The notes: generated by a model not told the origin, from the letters alone. DNA of 64,000 nucleotides from Theobroma cacao (GCF_000208745.1 NC_030853.1:17047874-17111873), one strand, 5' to 3'; shown: positions 46,251-58,925, counted from the first letter of the stretch. Translations and numbers: made by a program.

Positions 46251-48417
46251 TGGCTAGGACTATACTATATGAGAATAACCTACCAAAATATTTTTGGGCT
46301 GAGGTAGTGAACACAATAGCTTATATACTTAATAGAGTCTCAATAAGACCCATGATATCTAAGACACCATATGAACTTTACAAGGGTAGGAAACCAAACA
46401 TTTCTCATCTTAGGAGTTTTGGCAATAAATGTTTTGTATTGAATAATGGAAAACAACCCTTACGAAAGTTTGATGCAAAAAGTGATGAAGTAATATTTTT
46501 AGGATATGCATTAAACTCAAAAGCTTATAGGATTTTTAACAAAAGGACTTTAACCGTTGAAGAATTAATTCATATAGTTTTTGATGAGTCAAATGCTTTA
46601 CAAAAGGAAATTCATGTTGATGATGATGATGTAGAAATCTTAGAAAAACAAATGGAAGAAATGAGCCTAGAGAACAATAAGAATAATGAAGAAATTTCAC
46701 CTAGAAGAGAAAATGAAATTCCATCTCTGGAAAACTTGCAAAGAACAGAAAATGAGCATAATGACTTTCCAAGGACTTGGAGATTTGGAAGAGACCATCC
46801 ACAAGATCAAATCATAGGTGACATTTCTCAAGGAGTTAGAACTAAGAGAGCAACAAGAGAAACTTGTAAGTTTTTACCCTTCATATCACAAATTGAACCT
46901 AAAAATTTTGAAGAAGTTGAAAATGAGGAAAGTTGGATGATGGCCATGCAAGAGGAACTTGACCAATTCAAAAGAAATTATGTATGGTCATTAGTACCTA
47001 GACCTTCAAATCACCCTATTGTTGGCACAAAATGGGTGTTTAGAAATAAAATAGATAAGCAAGGAAATGTAGTTAGAAATAAAGCTAGGTTAGTAGCCCA
47101 AGGATACAACCAAGAAGAAGGAATAGACTATGATGAAACCTTTGCACCCGTTGCTAGGATTGAAGCCATAAAGTTGTTGCTAGCTTTTGTATGCTTCATG
47201 AGTTTCAAATTGTACCAAATGGATGTAAAAAGTGCATTTTTAAATGGAATCATTCAAGAGGAAGGGTATGTTGAACAACCACCAGGTTCTGAAGATGTTG
47301 AAAAACCTGATCATGTTTTTAAACTCCATAAAGCCTTGTATGATTGAAACAAGCTCCTAGAGCTTGGTATGAAAGGCTTTCAAAATTTCTAGTTGAGAAA
47401 GATTATGTTAGAGGCAACATTGATACTACATTGTTCATTAAAAGATACTTAAATGATTTAATTATTGTACAAATATATGTGGATGACATTGTATTTGGTG
47501 CAATTAATGAGGCTTTATGCAAGAACTTTGCCAAGGAAATGCAGGGTGAATTTGAGATGAGCATGATGAGAGAGTTGAAGTACTTTCTTGGTCTTCAAAT
47601 TAAGCAAAATGAGGAAGGAATCTTCATCAACCAAGAAAGATACACTCAAGATATGCTCAAAAAGTTCGATATGCTAAAGCTGAAGCCAATCTCCACACCA
47701 ATGAGTCCATCCACAAGACTAGATCGAGATGAAAAAAGAAAAGATCTAGATCAAAAGCTATATAGAGGTATGATTGGTTCACTACTTTACTTAACAGTAA
47801 ACAGACTAGATATTCAGTTTAATGTGTGTTTGTGTGCTAGATTTCAGTCATAACCTAAAGAATCACACTTAACAGCTGTTAAAAGAAATTTTAGATACCT
47901 ATTAGAAACTCAAACCTTAGGCATATGGTATTCAAGAGAATCAACTCTTAGCTTAGTTGGATATTCGGATGCTGATTTTGCTGTCAGCAAAACTGATAGG
48001 AAAAGTACTAGTGGAACATGCTCATTTATAGGTAGTATGCTAGTGTCATGGTCCAGCAAAAAGCAAAATTCAGTGGCTTTATCTACAACAGAAGCAGAGT
48101 ATGTATCACTAGGTAGTTGCTATGCCCAAATATTATGGATTAAACAACAGCTAAAGGACTATGGGTTATCAATGCATAACATACCAATATACTGTGATAA
48201 TACAAGTACAATTAATATTTCAAAGAACCTTGTGCAGCATTCTAAGACAAAACACATTGAAATTAGACACCATTTTGTTAGAGACCATGTGGTAAAAGGT
48301 GATATCAAGATTGAATTTGTACATACTTTGCATCAATTAGTAGATATTTTTACCAAACCACTAAATGAAGATAGATTCTATGAAATTAGAAGGAATTTAG
48401 GAATGATTAATCTGTAG
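46250..48417 (+). pseudogene. SIRE-type reverse transcriptase and RNase H
   Basis: 46250-47347: end of integrase (YFWAEVVNTIAYILNRV, KTPYELYKGRKPNISHLRSF), linker, then RT with KWVFRNKIDKQGNVVRNKAR, YDETFAPVARIEAI and KLYQMDVKSAFLNG. A stop near 47345 sits where the conserved YGLKQAP has become YD-stop-KQAP. 47344-47853 holds the catalytic YVDDIVFG and YFLGLQIKQ. After a stop near 47852, RNase H reads GYSDADFAVSKTDRKSTSG, SWSSKKQNSVALSTTEAEY and VDIFTKPLNEDRFYEIRR, to the stop at 48415-48417. Only a few point lesions separate these long open sections. Confidence 0.92.
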
Positions 48418-48459
48418 GAGTTGTGAGAAAACTTTTGGTTCATGCACTTAAAACAGAAT

Positions 48460-48510
48460 GCATTTAGTCGACTAAGGTGAATCTTAGTCAACTAAGAGTG
48501 TTCTGTTAGT
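48460..48510. promoter_or_regulatory. Internal TTAGTCGACTAA palindrome pair
   Basis: TTTAGTCGACTAAG followed by CTTAGTCAACTAAG, the same paired arrangement as in the LTRs, placed just after the pol stop. Confidence 0.5.
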
Positions 48511-48859
48511 ATTAAATAATAAGACTCAGTTAAAATGAGGGCAGGAGGAAAAAAATAATAGAAAGAAACTGCTTATCTGGCAGTAAAGAAAGAAGAAAAA
48601 CTGGCTAAGTGAATAACCAAAATTCTAGAGGGAATTTTTGAAATTTTAAACAAATAAAATAAGGCAATTATTAAGGGGGAGGCAGACGATTTTCCAAGTG
48701 AAATTAAAACTGTTGACAACTTCCTATTTCTTTACATTTTCTCTCCCCTAAAACTAAATATTTGAAACTAAAACTCAGTCTCTCTACATTTTCACCTCTG
48801 AAACCGACTCACCCAAAACTAAAACCCTCGAGCCCCAGTAAGAAATCTTCAGAATCGAA

Positions 48860-50840
48860 ATGGCAAAGACCTCTTAGAGTGGGGAAATCATTGAAAAGAA
48901 GAAAGGAAAAAGGCCACTGGTAAAAGGGTTAGAAGTAGAAACGCTAAAGAAGAAACAGAAAATCAAGTTTGCATCAAAGAGTGGTAAATTTGGAAAGTCA
49001 CAAAAGGAAAAAGAATAGAAAACAAAGAAGAAGAAAGAAAAGGGAAAAACATCGAAGAAAGGTAAATCTCTGTCCTCCAAATTTAGAAACAAAATTCATA
49101 AGGATAGGTTCCAGAAAATTGAAAATGCACCAATCACTTGTGGGAAATTTATCGACTGAAATAGTTTTAATAAAATGCTTGAATTTAAAGCAGTTTTATC
49201 AAACTATTTTGAGGAGATGAAATTGAAATATTTCAGTACTTTTAAGAATTGAGCTTATAGTGCAAGTTTGGTTAAAGAATTTTATTCTATTATAGCAGTT
49301 GAGAAGGATGAATTAAAGGAGCCGAATGATTATCTTGAGGATGGCCTAAATGTATTTTTAAATGGGAAAGAATTTATTATGACTGCTATTGATTTGGGTG
49401 GTTTACTTAAAATTGAATGTGAAGAGGGTGAGTTTGAATTCCTAGAAAACTATGATCCCTCATCCTTGTGGGAAGTGATTATTGGAAAGTAATGTTGGTT
49501 TGATCACTAGTTCACAAATTCAAATATTACATTATTTCATTGCTGCTAATGTTCATGGAAGAGGGAAAAGCTTTAGTTATATTAGTCTGTAAGAACTTTG
49601 GCTAATGGAACATGCCTTCAATGGGAGTCCACTGAACTTAGGAAGATTTATTATTGAGAGAATGAAAGGAGCCTGTAGATTAGAAAAGATTAATTTGCCA
49701 TATGGGAATATCATTACTGCACTGGTCTAGAAAAATGGGATTTAGAGTTTAAGATATGCAATGGATCAGGTAAATAGTAGAGATTAATTTATCTACCTCG
49801 GGAGTTTATCTAAGATGGGATACAAACTTGAAGGAGAAAAATATGTTAAAACTCCTAAAGTAACTCCTGGAAGAGAACCTTCACTCCCAGCTCAGTCAGA
49901 GGCAGCATCCTCATAAATCTCTAGTGAAATGATCTTCAATCTATTGATGAGGATAGATGGAAAGCTCATTGTTCAAGGAGCTAGATTGCAGAGAATTGAA
50001 GAGAAAGTTACTGCATTGGAAAATCAATTGAAGGGGAAAGAAAAGCCATCAAAACCTGCTACTACAGATTCTTTTAAAACACCAAGTGTTGCACCAGCAC
50101 AGCAAGGTGTTGAGGATTTAGCTTTGCAAGTAGAAGGATCTGTTCCTCATGAAGCAAGTCATGGTGTTCAAGCTGAAGGCTCAACTTATAGAGCTGCTAG
50201 TCTTGTCCTTTAGACAGAGGGCTCACTTCTTGGTGTTAATCAACTAGCTAAGGCTCCATCATCTAAACACCAAAGTAAGAACAAGTCAAACCAAGGAACA
50301 GAAGTACTAGGCTCCCTAGATAAAATTGCTTCTTCAAAACATGAGAAACAGTAGCCCTTCCCTCCAAACTTAAAAGAGGTATCCATTATGGATGTCTTTC
50401 ACCAAATGGTTAGGGAGGAACAAGTTGAGAAAGAAGCAGTTAAAGGAAAAGCTCAACAAGCAGCATCTGCACCAGCTCCTAGAATGAAGGCCAAATCTGA
50501 AAATGGAAAACAAAAAGTTATAGCAGCACCACAGCCAGAGACAAAATCACCTAGCAAAGGAAAGAAAACAATGGCAACAAAAATAACATTTCTCAAGAGA
50601 AGAAAGTCCACCAGACTGGCAGTGAAATCCAAGCCAGCTCTAGTATCTTCTTCTTAAAATCCAGTCAATGTCTCTGAAAAATCCTCACTAAAACCTTTCC
50701 CTAAAAAATCATCACCTCTACGAGAACCTTCTCTTTTTCCTTTGAATCCTTTTTATGGCACTAAATCCACACCCTCTAATACCTTAAATGACTAGAAACC
50801 CCTTGATTTGATGCTGACAAAAAGGGGGAGTATGGCAGAA
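48860..50840 (+). pseudogene. Extra 3' ORF of the SIRE-type element
   Basis: The apparent Met at 48860 (MAKTS) is followed by an early stop and a very Lys-rich segment. The same frame then gives KIENAPITCGKFIDW and, at 49260-49492, LVKEFYSIIAVEKDE and VFLNGKEFIMTAIDLGGLL, a segment resembling the plant transposon protein domain with an LVKEFY-type motif. After frame breaks, 49929-50213 has a short coiled coil (LQRIEEKVTALENQL). 50388-50657 has a Lys- and Pro-rich tail (FLKRRKSTRLAVKSK). SIRE elements often carry an env-like or unknown ORF here. I see no clear signal peptide or membrane helix, so I would not call it env. Confidence 0.6.
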
Positions 50841-51523
50841 CCTTAGGTGGAAAAGGAACCAAGAAATTAATTAAAAAAAATGTTAAGGTGGAGGAACCAG
50901 GAACTTAGGAAAGGAAAGAAGCAGAAATGAACCAAGGGCAATTTGGGAATATAAACTTTTTTGTTGTTTATCTGTTGTTTGTGCCATGATGGCAAATTGA
51001 ACATTTAACTTTAATCTTGTTGTTTATATTTTTATATGTTTATGGTATTTGGCTGATATGTTTATAGTGTGTTGCTACTGATAATTGAATCTTTGTTGAT
51101 ATTCTGCTATTTATGACATTTTAACTACTGTTGATAAAAGTCTATCACTGCACTGATGTTGAGATTTGCATACTGATTACTGATATTTACTATAAATTAT
51201 GTTTGTGGATGGATATGGATGCTGTGTATAGTATATCAGTTGAATGATGAATGACATAGACAAAATCTGATAGCTGTTGACAGACACTGCAAGATTTTGA
51301 TGAAAATCTGTCAACATCCATTTGCTGTAACTCACCCTATATTTTTGCACATATATACTCTAGATGTATCTACACAATGTGAATAAATTTTGCTGGAATG
51401 AATAAGTAAAATATGCACACATTAAGGGAGAGCACTCACTTAGGGGGAGCAATCCTCATTTTTTGCAGAAATTAAAAAGAAATTAAAGGACATTGTGCTG
51501 TTAATCAAGGAATGTTTTGTCAT

Positions 51524-51541
51524 CATCAAAAAGGGGGAGAT
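51524..51541 (+). promoter_or_regulatory. Polypurine tract of the SIRE-type element
   Basis: CAAAAAGGGGGAGAT directly before the 3' LTR. An identical CAAAAAGGGGGAG core also occurs near 50818, about 720 bases upstream. Confidence 0.75.
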
Positions 51542-52727
51542 TGTTGGCTCCATTAGTTTTTGATGATAATAAAACATTCCCATTTCATTTATGTCTAACA
51601 TTTCTACCTAAGTGTGCAGAACAAAAAATCATATGGAAATAATAAATTAACCTTTCAAATGTGTATATCAAAGATCATGAAAATGAAGAAAAACGATTGA
51701 TTAATAAAAAGAAAAGTCTTTGGTCAAATAATGAAGAATGTTGGTTGACTAAAATTTAAATTGGAGAAATGGCAGGCTGAAGAATATTGAGAAACAGAAC
51801 TAACTTAGTTGACCGAGATGTAAGTTAGTTGACTAAGAAGCTACTGCCAAAATCTAGACTTCAAGATAGAATCAACTTAGTCGACCAAGAAGTGGGTTAG
51901 TTGACTAAGTGCACACTGCCAGAACTGCCAAATAGAGGGAGTAAAAAATAGAGACGACTTAGTTGACTAAGATATCGGTTAGTCGACTAAGAGCATTTAC
52001 CTGCAAGTTTGAAATCTGCACTAAAAGACAGAGTAACGGCTAGAACCGATTCCCAACTATCTCCAACGGCTAGAAAACTATCAAACTCCCATTAGAGATG
52101 TTTCTCCAAGTATAAAAGGGTCTTCCAACAGTTAGAAACAAGTTTTTGGAAGAGTTGAAGATATTTGAGTCAAAAAGAGTTGAAAAATTAAAAAATTTCT
52201 TCTGCATCTTGCGGCACTTAAACGCCCTTCCTTTGTATTTGTATTTTGCACTCAACCTTATACCATTTAGATCAACTTGTGATCATAAGTACTTTTTTTT
52301 ACTTCTCTTCTTGTATTCTTAGAGTGAAGGAGTCACTCTAAGTGGTTGTTTCAAGCTAGGATTGTTTGAATGTGTTAAAGTTCTAACTTAGCCTTGAAAA
52401 GTTAAGTGTTGGGTTTTAGTTTAGCCCGTGAAAAACTAATGTAAAAGGTTTTGGTTGAGCCTTGTAAAAGCAATTGTAAAGCTTGGAGAAAGCTTGTGAA
52501 TTTCATCGGTTTATAGTGCATTTGTTGGAAAAATCCTTGGTTGGATAATCAAGGTAGTGGATGTAGGTCTTGGACTGAACCACTTAAATTCTACTTTATC
52601 TTTACTCTGTTTTTGTTTCATTTTCTTTCTTTCATTTGTCTAGCTCTTATTTAGACTTCGAGACAATATTTGAAAGAGCAAAATTATGCTATTCACCCCC
52701 CTCTAGCACATTTTATTGGGACCAACA
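51542..52727 (+). repeat. 3' LTR of the SIRE-type element
   Basis: Same structure as the 5' LTR. Several CG positions in the TTAGTCGACTAA palindromes are changed to TTGACTAA, as expected from methylated-cytosine decay. Confidence 0.92.
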
Positions 52728-52798
52728 CGTATATCTTATACTAGAATTTTACAATTCAGACACAGTACTTTAATGATCAGAAGCTGAGTTAAATTAAA

Positions 52799-52860
52799 TT
52801 AAGAGGAAATTATGAGAAATAGCCATTCTCATAAGGTTATTTCCCTTTCAGAAATAATAC
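52799..52860. repeat. Left terminal inverted repeat of the transposase-bearing MULE unit
   Basis: TAAGAGGAAATTATGAGAAA, then TAGCC and CTCATAAGGTTATTTC. It matches the complement of 63315-63384 over about 50 bases with few differences, so these bracket one element. Confidence 0.75.
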
Positions 52861-52889
52861 TGTAACCATGTGACGTATCATCCCATTCG

Positions 52890-53540
52890 AGCATGGCGTG
52901 TCACCCCAAAATACTGAAAGAAGTCAGCTTGTTACCCTATAAATCTACTTGCACTCAGTGTGTCACCAGAAGATGTCATGGACATATAAAAATTGGGGCG
53001 TGGCATGTCAACCAAAAATACTCCAACAAGTCAGCGTGTCATGCCATAAATCTGCAACCACTCAGCATGTCATGCCATAAATCTACAAGCACTCAGCGTG
53101 TGACGCCTTCAATCTGCTACCACACAGCGTGTCACGCCATATATCTGCTAGGACTCAGCGTGTCACGCCATAAATCTGCTACCACTCAGCATGTCACACC
53201 ATAAATCTGCTACGATTCAGTGTGTCACGCCATAAATTTGCTACCACTTAGCGTGTCACGTAATAAATCTGCTACCACTCATCGTGTCATGCCATAAATA
53301 TGCTACCACTCATTGTAGCATGCCATAAATCTGCTACCACTCAACGTGTCATGCCATAAATCAGCTTACACTCAGAGTGTGATGCCATAAATTTGCTAAG
53401 ACTCAGCGTGTCACCAAAAGGTGTCATCGACACATGACAATTGGGGCGTGGTGTGTTACCTTACAATATTGGACAAGTCAGTGTGTCACGCGATAAATTT
53501 GTTTTCACTTAGCGTGTCACCATAAGATGTCATCGACATC
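52890..53540. repeat. Subterminal array 3: 31-bp tandem repeat
   Basis: About a dozen copies with a 31-base period. Consensus parts are GCGTGTCACGCCATAAATCT and GCTACCACTCA. Flanking it on both sides are larger units with AAGATGTCATCGACA and ATTGGGGCGTGG. The GTGTCACGCC core is shared with arrays 1, 2 and 4. Confidence 0.85.
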
Positions 53541-54170
53541 TACCAATTACAACATGTGGCTGATAAAATGTTGACAAGACTGGGGTAGTCCCCGTACTCT
53601 TCCATTTAGTTCAATTTGGTCCTCCAAATTAATTACAAATTTTCCCGCCAATGAAAAAGTAAGGACTAAAATGGAAAAAAAATTCAGCTCAAGGACTAAC
53701 TTGAAAGAAATTTCAATGTGTGAGGATGAAAATATAAGTAACCAACTTCTCAGATTTTTAAGTGTGTTTTTCAAAAGTTAAAAAACCTAAATTCCTTTAA
53801 GCGAATATTAGAATGCTATTTGAAGTCTACAATAAGATGGTTAGACTTTTAGCTCAAATCATCAAATATAAAAATCAAACACATGTCTTTTTATAAAACA
53901 ATCAACACCCATGTACACCCTAAATTATACAAGATTGGTGGAGACAAAAAAAATGTAAATCAACCTTAAGAAAATGTGAACATCAACAAAATGAAAACCA
54001 ATAGGAACCATTATTCAAATTTAGCCATATAATCTTTCTAACATTTTCAAGCCCATGTTGCAGTACAAAAAAGAAAAAGATTTTATCAAACCAATCTGCT
54101 GTACCCAAAAATAAGGGAAATCACTACCATAAATAGCACCTTCTTAATAGCCCTCATTTACTATTTTCCC

Positions 54171-57100
54171 TCATTTTTTCCTCTTCTTGACAACCTTTGA
54201 TGCAGTGGACCTAGCAGCGCTTTTAGTTGAACTAGTCTGAACTACACTTGCACCAGCAATAGCTTCACTTGGTGCAGCAGCAGCAACTTTAGTTGGTACA
54301 GTAGTAGCAGCTTCACTTGGTTCACGAGTAGCATCTTCAGTCGATCCACTAGCAACTTCAGATTTCCTCTTTTGAATTTGATTTTTTTTGCACTTGTTTG
54401 ACCCTAGACATCAAAATTTAAACAAAGTCAAGAACTTACCCAATAAATAATAACCAAATCAAGCCATAAGATACATAATAGATTACACTTACATGTTGCA
54501 TTGGACAATTTGACCTATTGTGTCCTTCTTGTCAGCAAATCGTGCATTTCATTATCCTTCCCACCTTTGACATCTTTTTCTTTGGCCCTTCACATTCTTC
54601 TCTTCTCCTCTCCTTCTTCGATCGTCCAACAGATCTCTAGAGATGTGGAGGGTAGACAACCTCCACATTTCCTTTAGGCCAGAACATTGGGCCCCTGACA
54701 AGACGAAACAGTTGTTCATAAGACTTAAGGTATTCAGTCTTTTTAAAACAATTTACTAAATACTTTGTAAGGTTCTATCCCTCATAATAAATAGTGCTGA
54801 TGGCATGCTCGCATGGCACTCCACTGATGTCCCAAGCTTGGCAAGTACATGTCCAATGCTGCAAAGACATCATGTAAGTTTCTCTTACTAGCTTTTCAGG
54901 ATTTTCTCAAAATACTTCATACAAATGAGCACCATTTGAATCCACTTCCCATTTTGCTACCAGCCCCATAGACTTCTCGAATTTCGTTAGTGTCCGAGGG
55001 CCATACTTAGTACTCCACTTCATGCCGTATTCCCTGTTCTGAACCAATCGCCTTATGACATAAAGTCTAATATCCTCAAGCATGCTGATGACTGGTTTAC
55101 CTTTTGCTCCTATAAGTACTCCATTAAAGGTCTCACACATATTGTTCTCAATAACATCGCACTCAGAGAAATCAGAGAAGAATGCTTGACACTAATGCAC
55201 GGCATCCCAGTTTTGAATCAAGTGATTGTATGCAACCTTGCAACCTCATTTAGGGCACATAGAAGTTCCATTTGCTTCTTGAACTCTGTCTAGTTTGGGG
55301 ATCTAACACATTGCCAAAATTGGAACTTTAAGTCTTTATCTCTGAACTCCTTCTCCCATTTCACGTAGATGTGTCGTGCACACATTCGTTGTTCAACGAA
55401 GGGAAGAAGCTCACTGATAGCACTTAAAAGACCCTACAACAAAAAATAAATATGGTACATAATGAGAATATATACATTAAAGCTTAATTGTGGACAATGA
55501 GCCTACTGTTCTGAAAGTTCATGCACAGATGGCAACCTATGCATGAGTTTAGGAGCTGAAATTTATGATCTTCATGGTGGAAAAGAATACTGACATAATT
55601 TGCAACATGTGTTTATTTATTTTAATGTAAAAGCTAAACACTCAATTCATACAAAAGATACACAACATACATACTGTACATAACATTTAATAGTCTTATT
55701 TACTATTTTATTAAAACAAAATACCTTTGCATGTCGTTGATGATGGTCCATCCTATTCCATCTTCGATGCCCAGATCAGCACATAAGAGCTATAAAAACC
55801 ATTTCCAATTGTCTTTGTGCTCGACACCACTAACCACTACCCATGCAAGAGGGAACATTTGGTTGTTCCCATCTCAGCCCACAGCAACCAAAAGTTGTCC
55901 TTTCACTAACCCCTTCAAGAAACAACCATCCAATCCAAATATACGTCTGCAACCTTTTAAAAAATTATTCTTCAATGGCCCAAAACAAATATACATTATG
56001 TGGAAAATTGCTGCCTCATCTGGTGCAGACCTCTCCGCGTTTATTTTAATTATTGACCCTTTATTTCTCTCTAATAGCTCATCAACATACTATTTCAATC
56101 TGCTAAACTCCTCTACATAATTATCTCACACTTCTTTCATCATTGACAACTTGACTTCAATGGCCTTTTTCAGACCCATTGCCACACCTAGCTGTTTTTT
56201 CACCAATACTATAATTTGTCTTGCCCTTTGGAATGTCATTATGATAATATCATCTTTCAACTTATTAGCCAATACCCTTGATGTCACTCTCTTATTCTTA
56301 ATTATAGGTAGACAATTATGTGTTTCGATATAGGTTTTCACTCTAAAAGAGTTATCATTCTCGTGCTTTGAAGATAATATCACCCACTCACATCCAATTC
56401 TAGTACATTTAGCTCTAACTCTGACCTTATCATTTTTCTTTTTAAAATGAAAGAAAACTGCTTAGCCATACTATAGTCAAACAAAATAGCTTTGAAATGT
56501 CCTGGATCCTTGAAAAATTGACCCATAAAGAAGTCCGATACTGACTGATAGCAAGTACCAAATGGTCCACTCGACTTGCCCTTTATGCCACATCATCTTC
56601 AGACCCAGAGCTTGTAGAAATGTAACTCCCTAGGTCACTAGACTCAATATAATCACTATGATGTTCTGCCATTGATGGTCCAATAGCTGGGCTTCCATCA
56701 TCTCCAACAGCTTCATATGGGCCTTCAGTTGCTTCGAAAAGGCCACCAGAAGCTTTAAATTGGCCTTCAACAAGTTCAGATGGGTTGCCAGCAACTTTAG
56801 ATGAGCCACCAGAAGCTTTAAATTGGCCTCCAACAAGTTCAGATGGGCCGCCAACAACTTTAGATGAGCCACCAACAGCTTTAAATTGGAGTCTAATACC
56901 TTTTAATGGACCTGCAGTTGTTGATTCAGATGACCCTTCCTTATCTAATTCATCTGATGCAACAGATAGAAACCTATCTCTGCTTGCATTAAATTCTCTA
57001 ATTTTCTCCTTAGCCATTGCCAACTCATCATCCCTTTCATCACTTAACCATGTTGTATCAAAATAATCTTCATTTAAACCTTCTTCATCTTCATTTAAAC

Positions 57101-57563
57101 GTTCTTCATGTCGATCTTCATTATCTGATGATAGAAACTCCACATCATCATTGAGTGATTCAGGCATTGGAGTACCATGTTGAGTATTCTGCCCATGCTT
57201 AACATAAACAGCAAGAAGACCTTTCTTCTTAAGTAATCCACACAAACTATTCACACTTTGATCATCTAAAATTGTTCTCAAAGCATTCCTATCTTTATAA
57301 TATAAGCCTTTAATCAATCCTATATCATATATTAAAGCCTTTACCATCTGTAATAGAGTCTAATAACATATGGTATCGATGTCCAGTATATCAACCATCT
57401 TCCTTTTCCCGCTTTTATATGCAAACTTGTGTTCATGAACTAAAATCCCCCTATGATGAAAGCATAATTGAAAACGATTGTTATCTGCCTGATAAATTCG
57501 AAACACCCAATCAGCATACATTAAAACAAATACAAATCTAGTATCTGACCATGAATTGAACAT
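54171..57563 (-). pseudogene. MuDR-type transposase of the nested MULE
   Basis: Order on the minus strand: a PB1-like N-terminus (57360-57563, GKRKMVDILDIDTICY); a region with a 21-residue repeat (56583-57347); a MuDR plug DNA-binding domain (56126-56383, FRVKTYIETHNC); the transposase core (55730-56120: GLDGCFLKG, AWVVVSGVEHKDNWKWF, IINDMQ); a SWIM finger CTCQAWDISGVPCEHAI near 54800-54850; and a zinc knuckle (CTIC-stop-QEGHNRSNC) near 54520. The Ala/Ser/Thr-rich tail ends at the stop at 54171-54173. Introns with GT...AG ends are plausible at about 54408-54495 and 55433-55724. Stops inside the core and the knuckle make it inactive. Acidic catalytic residues are largely kept. Confidence 0.82.
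56690..56900 (-). repeat. 63-bp in-frame tandem repeat in the nested MULE transposase
   Basis: Period 63 bases (equivalent positions 56749, 56812 and 56875), about three copies, encoding SELVGGQFKASGGSSKV-type 21-residue units. It stays in frame. Confidence 0.8.
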
Positions 57564-57989
57564 TAATATTGTATGTGCGAATTAAGGGTGTGGAGAATAA
57601 AATGCTGAGTAATAATGCAGGAAAAAATTAATCAAAATAATAGACACAGGAATATACTACATCTAAAAAATATATAGACTTAGGCATGGCCAATTAAAAG
57701 TTATAGGTAAACAGATCCAAACAAATACTGAATCTAATCAATTTTGTTCCAATCACATCCTCACATGTCAAGTTCATTTACCACTATGTTTGGAGGGTCA
57801 TATTGTAATGTTCTATACACACTTTGAGATATTGCTATCAACCATATGTTTAAAATAGATAATTTATCACCAACAACATCATACTCCTGTTTATGTGCCC
57901 AAAGCACCATAAAGTATGAACATAAAGTCATATAATATGCCAAAGTTGGAAACTGAATCAAAGTGTTGCTGGTCCATTACTTTTTGCCT

Positions 57990-58560
57990 ATAGTTTGTCT
58001 TATCTAACAAATTAGACCCAATAACAAATTAAAAAAACAAAGCCAAATGAGCATATGTTAAAAACACAGCCTAATACTATAAACAAATACATCAATAACA
58101 ATAAAAAATGAAACAACAAAACCCTATATCATTAAAACCCTAAAATAGAACCTAATACTATCCATCAGCAACATTCTGAATTCGTACAGCGCTTGTCCAG
58201 ACCAGTAACTTTTTCTTTTTCTTTCCCCTTCTTTTTTTCTATTTTTTTCCTTCTCCCGAGCTCTCACCCGTCAGCTTTCTCGATTTTAGGTTTAGGTTTA
58301 GTTTTTAGGCTAGGTTTTAATATCAGTTTAGTTTAGTATGAAGGTTGCATTTCACTCTCCTTTTTTTGTTCTCTATCGATCTCAGTCAGTCAGAAAATCA
58401 AAGGTTAACGGCTTCGACGTGGATTATGGTTGGTTTAGGGTTTAGCCATTGTTTATGGATAATTATCGAGGTTAAGGAGAAATGGACCCTATAAGCCAAA
58501 TCTCAAGCCCTACTCCATTTGATCAAAACTATGATGTGGCATTTCTTTTATTAGCGTAGT
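57990..58560. other. 5' region of the nested MULE, no gene seen
   Basis: Non-coding, with a pyrimidine-rich stretch at 58205-58265 that would be a purine-rich leader on the minus strand. It lies between the transposase start and the right terminal repeat. Confidence 0.35.
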
Positions 58561-58925
58561 ATATTTTTCCCTTCATTTTCATCCTCATACATCGAAAATT
58601 TTTTCACATTAGTCCTTGTACCACTGCCATACCCAATCTGATACAATGACGTGTCACTGCCACACCATATCATCAAGTGACATGGAACTGCCACATTATC
58701 ATTTGTTATGATGTGGGACTGCCACATCATTCGGCCACTTACAAATTTGTTGCCATGCTAGCCAAGTTTGTCACGTCCGCTGTTCGAGGGAGGGACTAAA
58801 TTAGAAAATTTTCCAAAATCAGGAAACTAAACTGCTTTGATTCGGTTTTGAGTCCAAGGACTAAATTGAATGAAATGGGCTAGTACAAAGACTTCCCAAG
58901 TCTTTTGACCCTTTAGTTACAACAT

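Larger units (their letters stand above)
42474..52727 (+). mobile_element. SIRE-type Ty1-copia retrotransposon with extra 3' ORF
   Basis: A 10.25 kb element with LTRs of 1188 and 1186 bp (TGTTGGC...GGACCAACA). Flanks are TGTAT (42469-42473) and CGTAT (52728-52732), a target duplication with one change. A primer-binding site follows the left LTR and a polypurine tract AAAAAGGGGGAGAT abuts the right one. Internal order: gag with coiled coils, CCHC knuckle, protease, integrase, reverse transcriptase, RNase H, then about 2.4 kb holding a lysine-rich extra ORF. Large size and a post-pol ORF fit the SIRE lineage. All frames carry stops. Confidence 0.92.
53550..58925 (-). mobile_element. Nested second MULE (different family)
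   Basis: The left end near 53565 (AAGACTGGGGTAGTCC, then GTACT, CATTTAGTTCAATTTGGTCC) and the complement of the right end near 58915 (AAGACTTGGGAAGTC, then GTACT, CATTTCATTCAATTTAGTCC) form an inverted pair. TTACAACAT occurs on both sides (about 53546 and 58918) and would suit the 9-bp duplication typical of MULEs, though the exact ends are uncertain. Inside is a minus-strand MuDR-type transposase relic. It lies within the larger MULE unit 52799-63384. Confidence 0.6.

Noticed and set aside
52890..53540. Regular 31-bp repeats resembling a CRISPR array
   Set aside because: Repeats are contiguous with no unique spacers, in a plant transposon. This is subterminal tandem repeat.
56785..57066. 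93-residue plus-strand frame
   Set aside because: Antisense to the transposase N-terminal repeat; periodic only because of the 63-bp repeat.
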